NCBI GenBank assembly: GCA_965248935.1
Contig: OZ252214.1
Span: 1,364,001-1,428,000 of the forward strand
DNA length: 64,000 nt
DNA from: G032773895 sp965248935
Lineage (GTDB): Bacteria; Pseudomonadota; Gammaproteobacteria; Pseudomonadales; Cellvibrionaceae
Reading direction: 5' to 3'
The translations under genes and the position numbers were made by a program. This document shows, piece after piece, positions 1 to 8,536 of this stretch. How positions within the stretch are numbered: position 1 is the first letter of the stretch; each line of letters begins with the position of its first letter. The notes beneath the pieces are model-generated. The model was not told the origin of the DNA and did not search any database. It worked only from the letters and a program-made list of their open reading frames with translations.

Positions 1-447
1 CCAAACAATATGATATTTAGCTTTAGCTTCATGGGAAAACACAACTGAACCCGAATTAGACCTCTGGTTCGCAAGAATACGTTGCGAACCAGACAGCATG
101 GGTCTGTCAAATGCCCAAGAGGTAATAGCATACGCAATAGCCCTATACGAATACATCTGAAACCCAATTTCATTCGCGTTCACCAGGCCAATTATTTGCT
201 GAACAGGAAAAAGCAGTATACCTGCGAATGACGCCCCGGAAAGAACCGCTGCCGTACTCCCTCCAGAAAGGTAAGTGCTTAATGTTGGAACTAACTCCGC
301 AAATGAGACAATATTATTAAAGTCGCCTAACCTGTCAGCAACCTTACTGAATACAGGGAAATGATTCCCAACAGAATGATATTCTGCGCCTAAAACCTGC
401 TGAATTATCTGTTTCTTCTCACTGTCACTTAGTTTTCTATGATTCAT
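1..447 (-). CDS. unknown protein, 3' end beyond left edge (partial)
   Basis: An uninterrupted reading frame of 149 codons starts with an ATG at 447 and runs off the left edge. It begins MNHRKLSDSEKKQIIQQVLG and contains a glycine/alanine-rich, moderately hydrophobic stretch around residues 60-85 that could be a membrane segment or a buried helix. I recognise no family. It is divergent from the small secreted protein that starts at 534, so the 86 bases between them should hold both promoters. Function is unknown and the C-terminus is not visible. Confidence 0.55.
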   Translation of the reverse strand, partial: MNHRKLSDSEKKQIIQQVLGAEYHSVGNHFPVFSKVADRLGDFNNIVSFAELVPTLSTYLSGGSTAAVLSGASFAGILLFPVQQIIGLVNANEIGFQMYSYRAIAYAITSWAFDRPMLSGSQRILANQRSNSGSVVFSHEAKAKYHIVW

Positions 448-533
448 TCCCAAACTCTCCCTAGTAATATTGTGCGGTTTTGTTGTTTGGCGTAAACTCT
501 AACGAAAATGAATCACAAAGAAAAGGACGACAC

Positions 534-860
534 ATGAGAAAATTAATAAGTTTGATCTCTGTCACACTATTAACAACGATAGCCTACGGAGCAGAAGAGA
601 ACTCAACAGCAAAAGACTTTAAAGCGCTATGCTCATTGATAGAGGAAGCAAGGTCTATGGCATTACCTATACAGGACGAGATAACCTATATAAATACAAA
701 CATTCCAAAACGGGTGGGTACACAGGATATTATTGATGCATATCGCGCATTAGAACACGTTGAGTGGAAAAAAAGATACATCGTTTTTAAAAATGCCGCT
801 ACAGCCACTCAAGAGAAAGAATGGACCTGCGAAGCCATGAAAACGCTCTATGAGGCCTAA
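534..860 (+). CDS. small secreted protein of unknown function
   Basis: The reading frame is open from a TTG at 480, but the ATG at 534 is the better start: AAAGGA lies seven bases upstream and the protein then begins with a typical signal peptide (MRKLISLISVTLLTTIAYGA) cleaved near residue 18. The mature part is about 90 residues with two cysteines (in ALCSL and WTCEA), which could form a periplasmic disulfide. The rest is charged and probably helical. I do not recognise the family. It is read away from the partial gene at 1-447 and towards the regulator at 947-2374. Confidence 0.55.
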   Translation: MRKLISLISVTLLTTIAYGAEENSTAKDFKALCSLIEEARSMALPIQDEITYINTNIPKRVGTQDIIDAYRALEHVEWKKRYIVFKNAATATQEKEWTCEAMKTLYEA

Positions 861-946
861 GCCATTCATTAACCTCTCCACCCTTAAACCCCATAAAATA
901 ACTTGTCCCGAACAGTCAGGGCAAACAATAAAAAAGGGAGTGAAGC

Positions 947-2374
947 CTATTCTTGCATAAAGCCAATAGAAATTCGGCTATTGACCATAGCGGACTGATT
1001 CCATTCTTTTGCCGTTACCGGGCTATTTTTATTGGGATACTCTTTTATTGGGTAGTCGAACCCCTGGGACAAAACATCTAACTCTATATCACCCTGCACC
1101 ACAGGCGGTGCAGTCTGCTCTAAAGTCACAAAAGAAACACTAAAGTTTTCAGTGAAAGGCGACTCCGTATACAGGTCTTCATAGAAAAGGCATTCTGAAA
1201 TAGGCAAATCAGGCGGGGCAACAACCAAACCGCTCTGCTCATGTTTTTGCAAACACCAGTTACCTTGGTTGACCTTTAAGCTGATTATTCCTCGGTACTG
1301 CGTCCTATCGAGCTGAGCAATTAGCGTCCCAACAATACGAGCCTGTGGCTCACCCAGAGGGATTTCCCCATATTTGAATCGAATACTATCGTTTAACGCC
1401 CAAGACAAAGTATCGAGTAACAAATTGTCCAGCTCAACCTCACTTTTTTGTAGCTGCGGTTGAGCAAAAGTACTCTCCGCCAGATAACCCAGCAATTCAC
1501 TTTCCGTTTGATTAATAGCGGATATTTCTTCGAACTTATCGCCAATGCCTTGAAGGGAGTCTCTGAGTTGCCACTGCTGAACAGCCATTAGTACTAGGCC
1601 AATCAAGATAAGCAACATCAAAGTATTGGAGATAACACCTTTTCGTGATTGCTCGGCATCGGCTTCAGCCTTCACAACCGAGAGAGGCACATCGTCAACC
1701 GTCACCTCTCTTTTGGTTCCTTTCTCAATTTCCCCAGTCAAACGACGGATAACAAATTTGGTATTTTCTGTAATCTGGCCACGTACATCGGCAATATGAA
1801 TTTCAAAAAGACGCGCTATTTGCGCGCGAACTTCATCCAGTGTATTTGAATCTTCGATAGGGGCGTCATTTCTCTCAATTCGGGTGGCAAAAGTGGTTTC
1901 AATATTCGGTAAAGAGCGGACGTTAGCAGCCGTCGAAGCTTTGGTTTGCTCGGCTGGCTCAACTTTCTGCTCTCCCTTCTCTTCAGGTTTCTTGCCCTTG
2001 GGGTAAACGCTAAGGTTCTTCAGCACCTTTTCAATATTAGAGGATTTGATCACCTCCTTAGAGAGAATATCTAAGGCTCCCAGGGCTCTCGCCTGTCCCA
2101 CATAGACATCCCCTTTTTGAGAGGTATACATAATAACCGGGATCATTGCTGTGCTAGGGTTAGCTTTAAGAATTTTAAGCGCTTCGAAGCCATCCATGCC
2201 CTCCATATGGTGGTCCATAAATATGACTGTAGGGGTACGATAGCTCAACATACCCAAGGCTTCTTCTGCCGAAAAGGCAATATCCACTTCCAATTCATAG
2301 CGACTTAACATCTTCCGCAAGCGCACCTGAGCGGTTTTTGAATCATCAACTATTAATGCTCTCCGAGTACTCAT
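947..2374 (-). CDS. membrane-anchored response regulator receiver protein
   Basis: The N-terminal 125 residues form a CheY-like receiver domain: acidic pair in LIVDDS, phospho-acceptor Asp in FMDHHM, switch Thr/Ser in MYTSQ and conserved Lys in LSKEV. A charged linker of about 120 residues follows, then one membrane helix near residues 250-272, then about 200 residues that should lie in the periplasm. No helix-turn-helix or enzymatic output domain is visible. The C-terminal part weakly recalls OmpA-like folds, which is only an impression. I chose the ATG at 2374 (MSTRRALIVDD) over a GTG six codons upstream. A receiver joined to a transmembrane segment and periplasmic domain is an unusual layout. 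Confidence 0.75.
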   Translation of the reverse strand: MSTRRALIVDDSKTAQVRLRKMLSRYELEVDIAFSAEEALGMLSYRTPTVIFMDHHMEGMDGFEALKILKANPSTAMIPVIMYTSQKGDVYVGQARALGALDILSKEVIKSSNIEKVLKNLSVYPKGKKPEEKGEQKVEPAEQTKASTAANVRSLPNIETTFATRIERNDAPIEDSNTLDEVRAQIARLFEIHIADVRGQITENTKFVIRRLTGEIEKGTKREVTVDDVPLSVVKAEADAEQSRKGVISNTLMLLILIGLVLMAVQQWQLRDSLQGIGDKFEEISAINQTESELLGYLAESTFAQPQLQKSEVELDNLLLDTLSWALNDSIRFKYGEIPLGEPQARIVGTLIAQLDRTQYRGIISLKVNQGNWCLQKHEQSGLVVAPPDLPISECLFYEDLYTESPFTENFSVSFVTLEQTAPPVVQGDIELDVLSQGFDYPIKEYPNKNSPVTAKEWNQSAMVNSRISIGFMQE

Positions 2375-2690
2375 TTTTATTCTCGTTATCACTCGTTGTA
2401 GTAATACAGCAGCCCTAATATCAAAGGGCTGACACCTAAAATATAACTTACCTAAGGGCTACATATCTAATCTTAAATCGTTATAACGGTAAAAATACGG
2501 CAATTTCACTCATTTTAATTTATTTTCGCCGAAAATCATTAAAAATAACATGTTCACAAACTAACAAAAACCGGCTAGTACCTATGACGCCCTAATTGGA
2601 TATGCAACAAAAATACTCGCAATGCGTATCACCACACATTGGCGCCGTCTTTTTAATAACCTACAAGCCTTAAAAGCTTAACAAATAGAA
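2375..2690. other. intergenic region, upstream of the receiver gene
   Basis: About 315 AT-rich bases lie between avtA and the receiver gene, both read leftwards. The region must hold the receiver gene's promoter and the end of the upstream transcript. I see no clear terminator hairpin, RNA gene or conserved ORF. Confidence 0.4.
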
Positions 2691-3959
2691 TCAACCCTTT
2701 TCATAGACGGACTTCAACTCTTGACCAAGAACTTCAATCGCACGGCTGATAACCGCCTCACTTTGGCAATAGGTAATTCGAATACACTGCTTAGAGTGAT
2801 CAGAAAGCTTATTTAGACCATAGAAAAAGTGTAACCCGTCCATCACCAATACGCCCTTTTGTTTTAGCCTCTCATAAAGTTCTGAAGATGAGACAGGCAG
2901 CGCATCAAACCAAAGCCATAAGAAAAATGCCCCTTCAGGTTTGTGGATTCTATAGGGAACACCCGGTAAGTATTTGTGTACGCAACGCAGAGCAAAGTCA
3001 CGACGGGAGCGATAAAAAGGCAACAAAGTAGTTTGGCAAAGGGACGGTAATTCACCTGATTTCAATACAGAGGTGAGAAGGCATGGACCGAGATTACCAC
3101 ATGCTAGGCTCATAATAGTATTCGCCCGGCTAATGGCCTCTACCACCTCCTCACTCGCCACCACAATACCCGTACGTGCCCCAGGCAAACCCAATTTAGA
3201 TAAGCTCATAACAAATATACTGTGTTCATTCCAGAGCGTCTCTACTTGCTCGTAGACAACGCCTGGAAAGGGGTTACCGTAAGCACAATCCACAATCAGA
3301 GGAATAGAGTAATCCTCTGCGAACTGAGTTAACTGACTTAATTCATTGGATGAAATCACATTGCCCGTTGGGTTTGTCGGCCTAGAGATACAAAGTGCAG
3401 CCGTATTTTTATTTACCTCAAGGTTGTCAAAATCGACGTGGTACTTAAATTGACTTTCATCTAGCAGCTCTAACGAGGGGTGGTTGCCAACCATAGTACC
3501 TTCATCAATTCCCTGGTCTGAATAACCTAAATACTCAGGCATGATAGGAAAACAGATATTCTTTTTCTCCTCTTCCCCACCTCGGCCATTTTCAGCCAAT
3601 ATATTTATCAGTAAAAAAAACGCCGACTGACTTCCACTGGTAATAACAATATTTTTTTCTGTAAGTTGCCAACCGCACACCGTTCGAAAGTATTTAACTA
3701 ATTCCGCAATACATTCTTCTGCTCCTTGGGGTGATTGATAAATACCGATAAGCTTATTGAAAGCGCCTGGGTCTCCAGCAATCGCGCTTAAGTGCTTGGA
3801 TATTTTTTGTTCAAAGCCTTCTATTCTTGCTGGGTTACCGCCGCCGAGAAACAAAAGATTCGGGTTCACATTTAAGGCGTCCCCTAAGTCTTCCATTAAA
3901 CTGACAATTCCGCTGTCTGAAGTAAATTTTTGGGAAAATAAAGTCTGCTTTTTTAACAT
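2691..3959 (-). CDS. avtA: valine--pyruvate aminotransferase
   Basis: A PLP-dependent class I/II aminotransferase of 422 residues that closely matches E. coli AvtA over its full length. It moves an amino group between valine and pyruvate, linking alanine and valine pools in the cytoplasm. Shared landmarks include SGIVSLMEDLGDAL and GGGNPA at the N-terminus, SGSQSAFF, SRPTNPTGN, the PLP-lysine region MSLSKLGLPGART, and HKPEGAFFLWLWF near the C-terminus. It stands alone, with a transposase remnant upstream and the receiver gene downstream, both in the same direction. The start ATG (MLKKQTLFSQKFT) gives the usual family length. Confidence 0.93.
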   Translation of the reverse strand: MLKKQTLFSQKFTSDSGIVSLMEDLGDALNVNPNLLFLGGGNPARIEGFEQKISKHLSAIAGDPGAFNKLIGIYQSPQGAEECIAELVKYFRTVCGWQLTEKNIVITSGSQSAFFLLINILAENGRGGEEEKKNICFPIMPEYLGYSDQGIDEGTMVGNHPSLELLDESQFKYHVDFDNLEVNKNTAALCISRPTNPTGNVISSNELSQLTQFAEDYSIPLIVDCAYGNPFPGVVYEQVETLWNEHSIFVMSLSKLGLPGARTGIVVASEEVVEAISRANTIMSLACGNLGPCLLTSVLKSGELPSLCQTTLLPFYRSRRDFALRCVHKYLPGVPYRIHKPEGAFFLWLWFDALPVSSSELYERLKQKGVLVMDGLHFFYGLNKLSDHSKQCIRITYCQSEAVISRAIEVLGQELKSVYEKG

Positions 3960-4019
3960 GGAATTAAAACCTGTATTTATTTAATGAGGAAAAACCCACT
4001 ACTGTCTCAGTTAATTTTC

Positions 4020-4952
4020 TCATAAAGTAAAGCTCATTTGAGGAGATACTTTACTGTTATCTGGTGGCGGCTGAAAAAGTTCTACAAATGATCTTCGATT
4101 AAACAAATTTGTTTGTATTAACCGTGCCATTTGTTGAAGACTACGACCTATCTTTGATCTAAATTCAATAAACGCCAATATCAGATATATACACAGTGCG
4201 ATCATAACCTGTGTCATAACAGCATTATCACTATTACCCAAAAACGATTTTGGTAACGTCCTTTCTAACTCTCTCATCAGTTTACCGGCTATAGTACGCA
4301 GTCGTTTTACTGCTTTCCTGGCGCTTGAACGCTTCTTAACGTGGCGAAAAAAGCGAAGTTTTAATCGTTGCTCTTTCACTTCTTTCACATAGGTTCGACG
4401 TTGTTTTATTCCGTGTTCTTTTGCGATTTTGTTTAATCGATTGATAATTTTTATTGCGAGTTTGCCATCGGTGGGGTAAGTAATATTTTTTTCTTGTACG
4501 GTTGTATCGATTAAGACGGTACTCTCTTCGATTGCTTTTCCGTGCAGTGCCACTGACATGTGAAAAATGGCTTCAACCCCTTCTTTACCAATACGCTGTC
4601 GGAAATGAACCAATTCTGTAGGATGGCACGGGGTTTCTTTTTCAAAATATTTCGCACCACAGAAATATTGATGATAAGGGCTGCGCTTCCACTGTAGGAC
4701 AATATTTTCATCGCTTAAATTTTCCAACTGTTTCAATATCAATAAACCCGCAAGCCGACGAATAGGGAGTGCTGGACGCCCAGTGTGTGAAGAGTAGAAG
4801 ACGGAAAGTTTTTCTTCGATCTCAGTCCAGGGGATAGCGTTAGCTAACAAGACTAAGGGATCACTAAGATCTAAATGATCCAGTAAGTCTGCGTTAAAGA
4901 AGTTCTTTTGATGAGGTTGATCAGATAATCCCAACATGATTTTATTGAACAA
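4020..4952 (-). pseudogene. chimeric transposase remnant (IS5-type N-terminus, IS4-type C-terminus)
   Basis: Residues 1 to about 235 resemble IS5-family transposases (TEIEEKLSVFY, GRPALPIRRLAGL, HPTELVHFRQRIG, then the first catalytic Asp in VLIDTTVQEKNITYP). After ERTLPKSFLG the sequence jumps to a typical IS4-family tail (SDNAVMTQVMIALCIYLILA through SLQQMARLIQTNLFNRRSF). The second Asp and the Glu of the DDE triad, which lie between these parts in intact enzymes, are absent. The frame stays open across the junction, so it may be translated, but it cannot be an active transposase. I could not find convincing terminal inverted repeats. An in-frame fusion by deletion between neighbouring elements is the simplest explanation. 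Confidence 0.7.
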
Positions 4953-5049
4953 TTCGACCAGGAAAGGATACCAGATTAGCTAAAACTGGTCGTTTTGACT
5001 AGGACTTTCAGTGCTTTAGGCTAGATACCGCCTGGGCTAAGTGTGTTTT

Positions 5050-5358
5050 TCAGGGACGACTAATTAAATTCATGAGGGGGCTACCGAGTGAGACAATACT
5101 TGAGGTTTTTGCGTTTAGTAAGGCCACCGCATCTGGAGGCACAACGATCAGGCTAGAGTTCCAAATAAAATCTTTTATGCGTGTTTTTTCGAAAAGATTT
5201 TTGCCTCTAGCATTCCAAAGGGCCTCGTATACATATCCTTCGGAATATAACCACGTATCGGCCTGTTCTTTTAACTCATTTATGTAGAGTCGCAGGGCAA
5301 CAATGCCGTTGAGCGCATCGGCTTCTTTATCGGAATATTCTTCCGTGTGTTGTAACAA
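5050..5358 (-). pseudogene. truncated paralog of the 32246-32488 protein
   Basis: The first 40 residues (EYSDKEADALNGIVALRLY, then a KEQA motif) align with residues 32-67 of the small protein at 32246-32488, which shares ADALN, IVALRLY and ELKEQA. Here the N-terminal 30 residues are missing, the frame starts at a TTG with no visible ribosome site, and an unrelated tail of about 60 residues follows. I read it as the remnant of a second copy of the presumed antitoxin or immunity gene of the 31866-32488 pair. No toxin remnant could be recognised on either side. Confidence 0.5.
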
Positions 5359-5677
5359 TTTTCAATAATAGGGCGAAATGGCTTCTAATGTGCAGGACCC
5401 AAAACAGTCAGTTGTTTCACGCCCACCATTCCGTAGTGAGACATTACTTTCAGTGTGCGACTTACTTGCACTCTGTCGCCTCTGCTTGCTAAAAAGTCAT
5501 TGGCCAAAACTGGGCATTCTTAAATTCATCAAGACACACCCTGTCACAAGGCATGACTGCGACTGCAATTATAGGACAGCGTATTTGCGCTTCTTAGGCA
5601 ATACCACGCATGGGGCTTTATAAACAAAAACCACCTATAGTATTGCCGTTCTGATCTGTTCGCTTAGACGCTGGTGC
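5359..5677. other. intergenic region without recognisable features
   Basis: About 320 bases lie between the truncated gene and csrA. The short open frames on both strands have no plausible start or recognisable product. It may be debris from rearrangement. Confidence 0.3.
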
Positions 5678-6022
5678 TCATCGGTTCCCTAACTTAAGTA
5701 CCGGGCGTTTCGGTTTACTACGCACGGTAGCGTCCTGAGAACTAAAGCGATTAGAGTCCGATGGGAACTGCTGAGTGGCATAACTGATGGGTCGATTAGC
5801 CGGTTGGCTGGCTGATTGACTGATCGGTGGTTGAACTGGTTGAGCGCCCACGCCTACCTTTCCTTTTTGTTTGCTTCGATAGATTTCTTCCCTGTCAACG
5901 GCTACATCTTTGGGTGCTTCTATGCCCATTTTTACTTGATTTCCGTTTATTCCAAGTGGAGCCACGACAACATGGTCGCCAATGCGCAATATTTCACCAA
6001 CTCTTCTAGTTAAAATTAACAT
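5678..6022 (-). CDS. csrA: CsrA-type RNA-binding regulator with C-terminal extension
   Basis: CsrA binds GGA motifs in mRNA leaders and controls translation. Residues 1-48 match the family (MLILTRRVGE, then IGD, GNQVKMGIEAPKDVAV and DREEIY), keeping Leu4, Arg6 and Arg44, which contact RNA. Normal CsrA ends near residue 60; this one continues to 114 with a low-complexity tail rich in Pro, Gln, Ser and basic residues (QPPISQSASQPANRP, KPKRPVLKL). I chose the ATG at 6022, with GGAAG five bases upstream, because it restores the canonical N-terminus. It sits alone among mobile-element debris, so it may be an accessory copy rather than the housekeeping gene. The role of the tail is unknown. Confidence 0.85.
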   Translation of the reverse strand: MLILTRRVGEILRIGDHVVVAPLGINGNQVKMGIEAPKDVAVDREEIYRSKQKGKVGVGAQPVQPPISQSASQPANRPISYATQQFPSDSNRFSSQDATVRSKPKRPVLKLGNR

Positions 6023-6436
6023 ATTCACTTCCAATTGTTATTCATTGACAACTAAGCTTGAGAACCCTAGCTTAATTGCCTCGATTATTTCATTTAGTGT
6101 GTAGTTTTTATTCCATTTTTGGAGAAAACTCAATTCCTTTGCTTTGCTATATTTGGCTTCCTACTATTAGCTTCCTAACCATAACTAATTCGCATTCTTA
6201 TGCAGTATTAGACCTATCCAATTTAGACCTACCCGATATTGATGACCTTGATTCTGCCCTATCGCGTATTCTATAGATCACACTGTACTTTGCACTTTTT
6301 TTATTTGAATTAGCGCAGGATACCAGCAACGTAAAAAAACAAAATACATACACCCAATAATATTGCCTTTTCACGCAAAATTCACGACAATTCCCATTAT
6401 GTTAAGGGTTAAGGTCCCCTTTTTAACGGTTTTTAG
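6023..6436. other. intergenic region with one weak short ORF
   Basis: About 410 bases lie between csrA and the TpsB remnant. A rightward frame at 6076-6276 (TTG start, 66 codons, ending in a leucine/aspartate-rich stretch) is the only open frame of note. It has no clear ribosome site and I do not call it as a gene. The csrA promoter must lie at the left end. Confidence 0.3.
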
Positions 6437-6679
6437 TTAGAACGCAAGCTGCAATTCAAAATAGACATGACTCCGAGGTGTTTCTTCTTGTAAATCTTTG
6501 ACTTCATCCATCATTACCTTGAAATAGAGTATATTAAAACTAAATTGAGTGTGCTTGAATTTTATTCCCAGCCCGGCATTGGCTAAGTTACCTGTCACCG
6601 CAATGTCGTCTTCCTGTAGCGGGTGTAAAACGCCGTAAGACTGGTCCGCAAAGAGATAAGGTTGAATAACCTTAATAAA
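6437..6679 (-). pseudogene. C-terminal remnant of a TpsB (ShlB/FhaC-like) outer-membrane transporter
   Basis: Reading leftwards from 6679 there are 80 sense codons ending in a stop at 6437-6439. The translation contains PYLFADQSYG, LANAGLGIKF and a final strand ending ELQLAF with a terminal Phe. This fits the last beta-strands of two-partner-secretion transporters, in which an AGLGL strand and a C-terminal aromatic residue are typical. The rest of the gene is gone: the fragment is cut at 6680 by the right end of an IS200-like element and does not resume beyond it. Confidence 0.55.
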
Positions 6680-7149
6680 CTACCCCGCAAACGGGGTATT
6701 ACTCGGTACCACCCGGCTAGAACAAGCCATGTGAAGCTTCTGATAATTGCCTCCCTGCCCCCCCTTCACATACTTATCAATCATCTGTTCATCTCCGTGC
6801 TTACCATCGTATTTGCAAAATAACCGTCAGACCAAAACTCCCCATCCCACAGCTGTTTTCTAACTTCTGGACTACAACGAAATATTTCCCTTGCTGTAAG
6901 GCTTTTTATCATCTGAACAATTTTCTTGACGCTGTACATAGGCACTGATTGCACTAAAAAGTGTACGTGATCCTCATCCGTTCCTATCTCTAGGAACTTC
7001 ACTTCATAGCGCTTTTCAATATCCAGGCAAATATCCCGGAGTATATATTCTACTGCCTCATCAAATATGGCGCGTCTGTACTTCGCTGGAAATACCAGGT
7101 GATACATCAGTACCGTGACATTGTGGCTCTTGTGAATATATTCGCTCAT
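6680..7149 (-). pseudogene. IS200-type Y1 transposase, frameshifted near its end
   Basis: The frame opens MSEYIHKSHNVTVLMYHLVF and carries the HUH motif (HVHFLV) and the region of the catalytic tyrosine (SDGYFANT), so the active-site parts are present. Directly after ANT the frame runs into a stop at 6781. In the next frame the family's usual tail continues (GKHGDEQMIDKYVK, GGNYQKLH) to a stop at 6680-6682. One base lost or two gained near 6795-6800 explains this. In this family the C-terminal helix carries the Tyr and tail function, so the protein is probably inactive, unless ribosomal frameshifting occurs. Confidence 0.7.
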
Positions 7150-7180
7150 TCGCCCATTTTCGCAGCAAGCTGCGGGGAAT
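6680..7180 (-). mobile_element. IS200/IS605-family element
   Basis: A single Y1 transposase gene is flanked by two short hairpins, as in IS200-like elements that move as single-stranded DNA without inverted repeats. One hairpin (ACCCCG/CGGGGT) is at 6681-6698 beyond the 3' end of the gene; the other (CGCAGC/GCTGCG) is at 7161-7174 upstream of the start. The element truncates the TpsB remnant on its 3' side. Exact ends are inferred from the hairpins. Confidence 0.65.
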
Positions 7181-7281
7181 ATAACCCTCAGAGATCCAAA
7201 TTCACGAAGAGACTATTTTGATTACGCTGACTTATAAAAGTGATCGCCGAAATGATTTTTACACATTACCTCATAATTTGA

Positions 7282-7770
7282 GCTATTAACCGACAAGCTC
7301 AAGAAGAGTTCGTCATGTATTATGAGGCTTTCCTAGAAGCAAAATCGGCAGATGAAGAGATAGTGTTCGTTGATACTGTGCATCCAGAACATAATACAAT
7401 GGCAACTTATGGCTGGATAAAAAAGGACAAAAGCGCTGCCTACAAACACCAACAGCGGTCGCCAGCGTTTGAATTTACATGGCGCTATCAATATTGAAAC
7501 GATGGATCTCACGATTATCGAGTCCGAGACAGTTGACGCGGATTCGACGATTGAGTTGCTGGAAACGATAAACCAGAAATATCCACTATCAGCAAGGTTA
7601 CATATTATTTTGGATAACGCCAGATATCATTATTCTACTAAAGTCTATGAGTATCTGAAGGATAATGGGCGCATCAATTTAGTTTTTCTCCCCCATACTC
7701 ACCCGAATTAAACTTAATCGAAAGGGTATGGAAATATTTCAAACAAGAAGTACTTTACAATAAGCATTAA
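7282..7770 (+). pseudogene. IS630-family transposase remnant with two frameshifts
   Basis: Three overlapping frames together give the C-terminal half of an IS630 transposase: IVFVDTVHPEHNTMATYGWI (first catalytic Asp), then LNLHGAINIETMD through LHIILDNARYH (second Asp), then ELNLIERVWKYFKQEV (catalytic Glu). The first shift falls in an A-rich run near 7425-7435, the second near 7705 just before ELNLIE. The N-terminal helix-turn-helix half is missing. The DDE residues are all present but spread over three frames. Confidence 0.7.
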
Positions 7771-7809
7771 AAAGTAAAAAAATTGCACTAACTACTTTCA
7801 TATATATAC

Positions 7810-7870
7810 TCCTAACGCTGCTAGAATAGGCCGAGCGAAGCAAAATCACTATTACTGGCTTTGTATAATT
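7810..7870 (-). other. degenerate attC-like site
   Basis: Just 3' of the small membrane gene at 7880-8146, the minus strand ends with GCGTTAGGA, as attC R' sites do, and an imperfect inverted repeat pairs GCTGCTAGAATAG with CAGTAATAG-type sequence. The opposite R'' end is poorly conserved. I include it because of its position and orientation relative to the other attC-like sites; alone it would be weak. Confidence 0.35.
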
Positions 7871-7879
7871 TTTCTTGTT

Positions 7880-8146
7880 TCATTTGTTCATGATCGGATC
7901 ATAAGCACTCGGCTGAAGATACATTCCAATAATAAATAGAGGAATGATTAGTAAACTCATTAAAAATGGCTTCTTAGCGCTAGACCAGTTTAGTGCCACG
8001 AAAACGTAGATACAAAATGGGATAAAAAAACTTCCCAACCCCCACCAAATTGACTTATTGAAAGCCTGTATCAGTATCTTTACGGTGTAGATTAAATACA
8101 CTATTCCGGCGGCTATTATTATCAAAGTCGAAACAAGTGACATCAT
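7880..8146 (-). CDS. small membrane protein, unknown function
   Basis: An 88-residue protein with three hydrophobic segments (about residues 5-27, 36-53 and 61-78) and short charged loops. The start is supported by AGGAG about ten bases upstream of the double ATG. I recognise no family. It is read leftwards like the other genes of the putative cassette array and is followed by a degenerate attC-like site, so it may be a gene cassette. Confidence 0.5.
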   Translation of the reverse strand: MMSLVSTLIIIAAGIVYLIYTVKILIQAFNKSIWWGLGSFFIPFCIYVFVALNWSSAKKPFLMSLLIIPLFIIGMYLQPSAYDPIMNK

Positions 8147-8159
8147 TTTTCAGCTCTCC

Positions 8160-8345
8160 TCATATAACGCCTTTGCTTAGTTTTATACACATTTTTATAT
8201 GTCCAAGCGTATCCGCAGCGTCAATATAATGCAACAATTTATCATAGCCTTCCCATATTGTTTTTACACCAGGCTCACCATCACCTTTTCACCCCAAAAA
8301 ACCACCCACCCCAGCAAGCATTCGAGTCATATCACGCAAACAAGG
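8160..8345 (-). pseudogene. C-terminal remnant of a Tn5/IS50-like (IS4-family) transposase
   Basis: The leftward frame gives LRDMTRMLAGVGGFLG, an in-frame stop, then KGDGEPGVKTIWEGYDKLL. In Tn5-like transposases the tail typically reads LxGFLGRKxDGEPGxxxxWxG, so this is a decayed fragment of that tail. It abuts a different remnant at its upstream end and lies directly before the 88-residue membrane gene. Confidence 0.55.
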
Positions 8346-8481
8346 TATCTTTTTTGATAGCAATCGATGTGTGAAGCAGTTGTTGATTCTTCACGCCTTC
8401 CTCAAAGCTATATAATACTGCACCAACTTTGAATTTCTTGCTGTACTTCTATGTCTTTCTTGGACTGTTGTATCTTGGCAT
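8335..8481 (-). pseudogene. IS3-type OrfA N-terminal remnant
   Basis: The leftward frame from an ATG at 8481 reads MPRYNSPRKT, a stop, then KYSKKFKVGAVLYSFEEGV. IS3-family OrfA proteins commonly begin with a PRY...RK..KYT.EFKVKAV pattern followed by a helix-turn-helix. The homology ends near 8390 and the frame stops at 8332. Together with the adjacent Tn5-like tail this shows repeated insertion and deletion after the tae4-tai4 genes. Confidence 0.45.
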
Positions 8482-8536
8482 TTGCCACCTCCAAGAGTTA
8501 GTAGAAGGTGTTCATTAAATCGGGGGAACTATCCGG

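Noticed and set aside
1649..2308. Rightward ORFs opposite the receiver gene
   Set aside because: Shadow frames of a clear coding region without ribosome sites or homology.
6076..6276. 66-residue ORF after csrA
   Set aside because: TTG start without ribosome site and no recognisable product; mentioned only in the intergenic entry.
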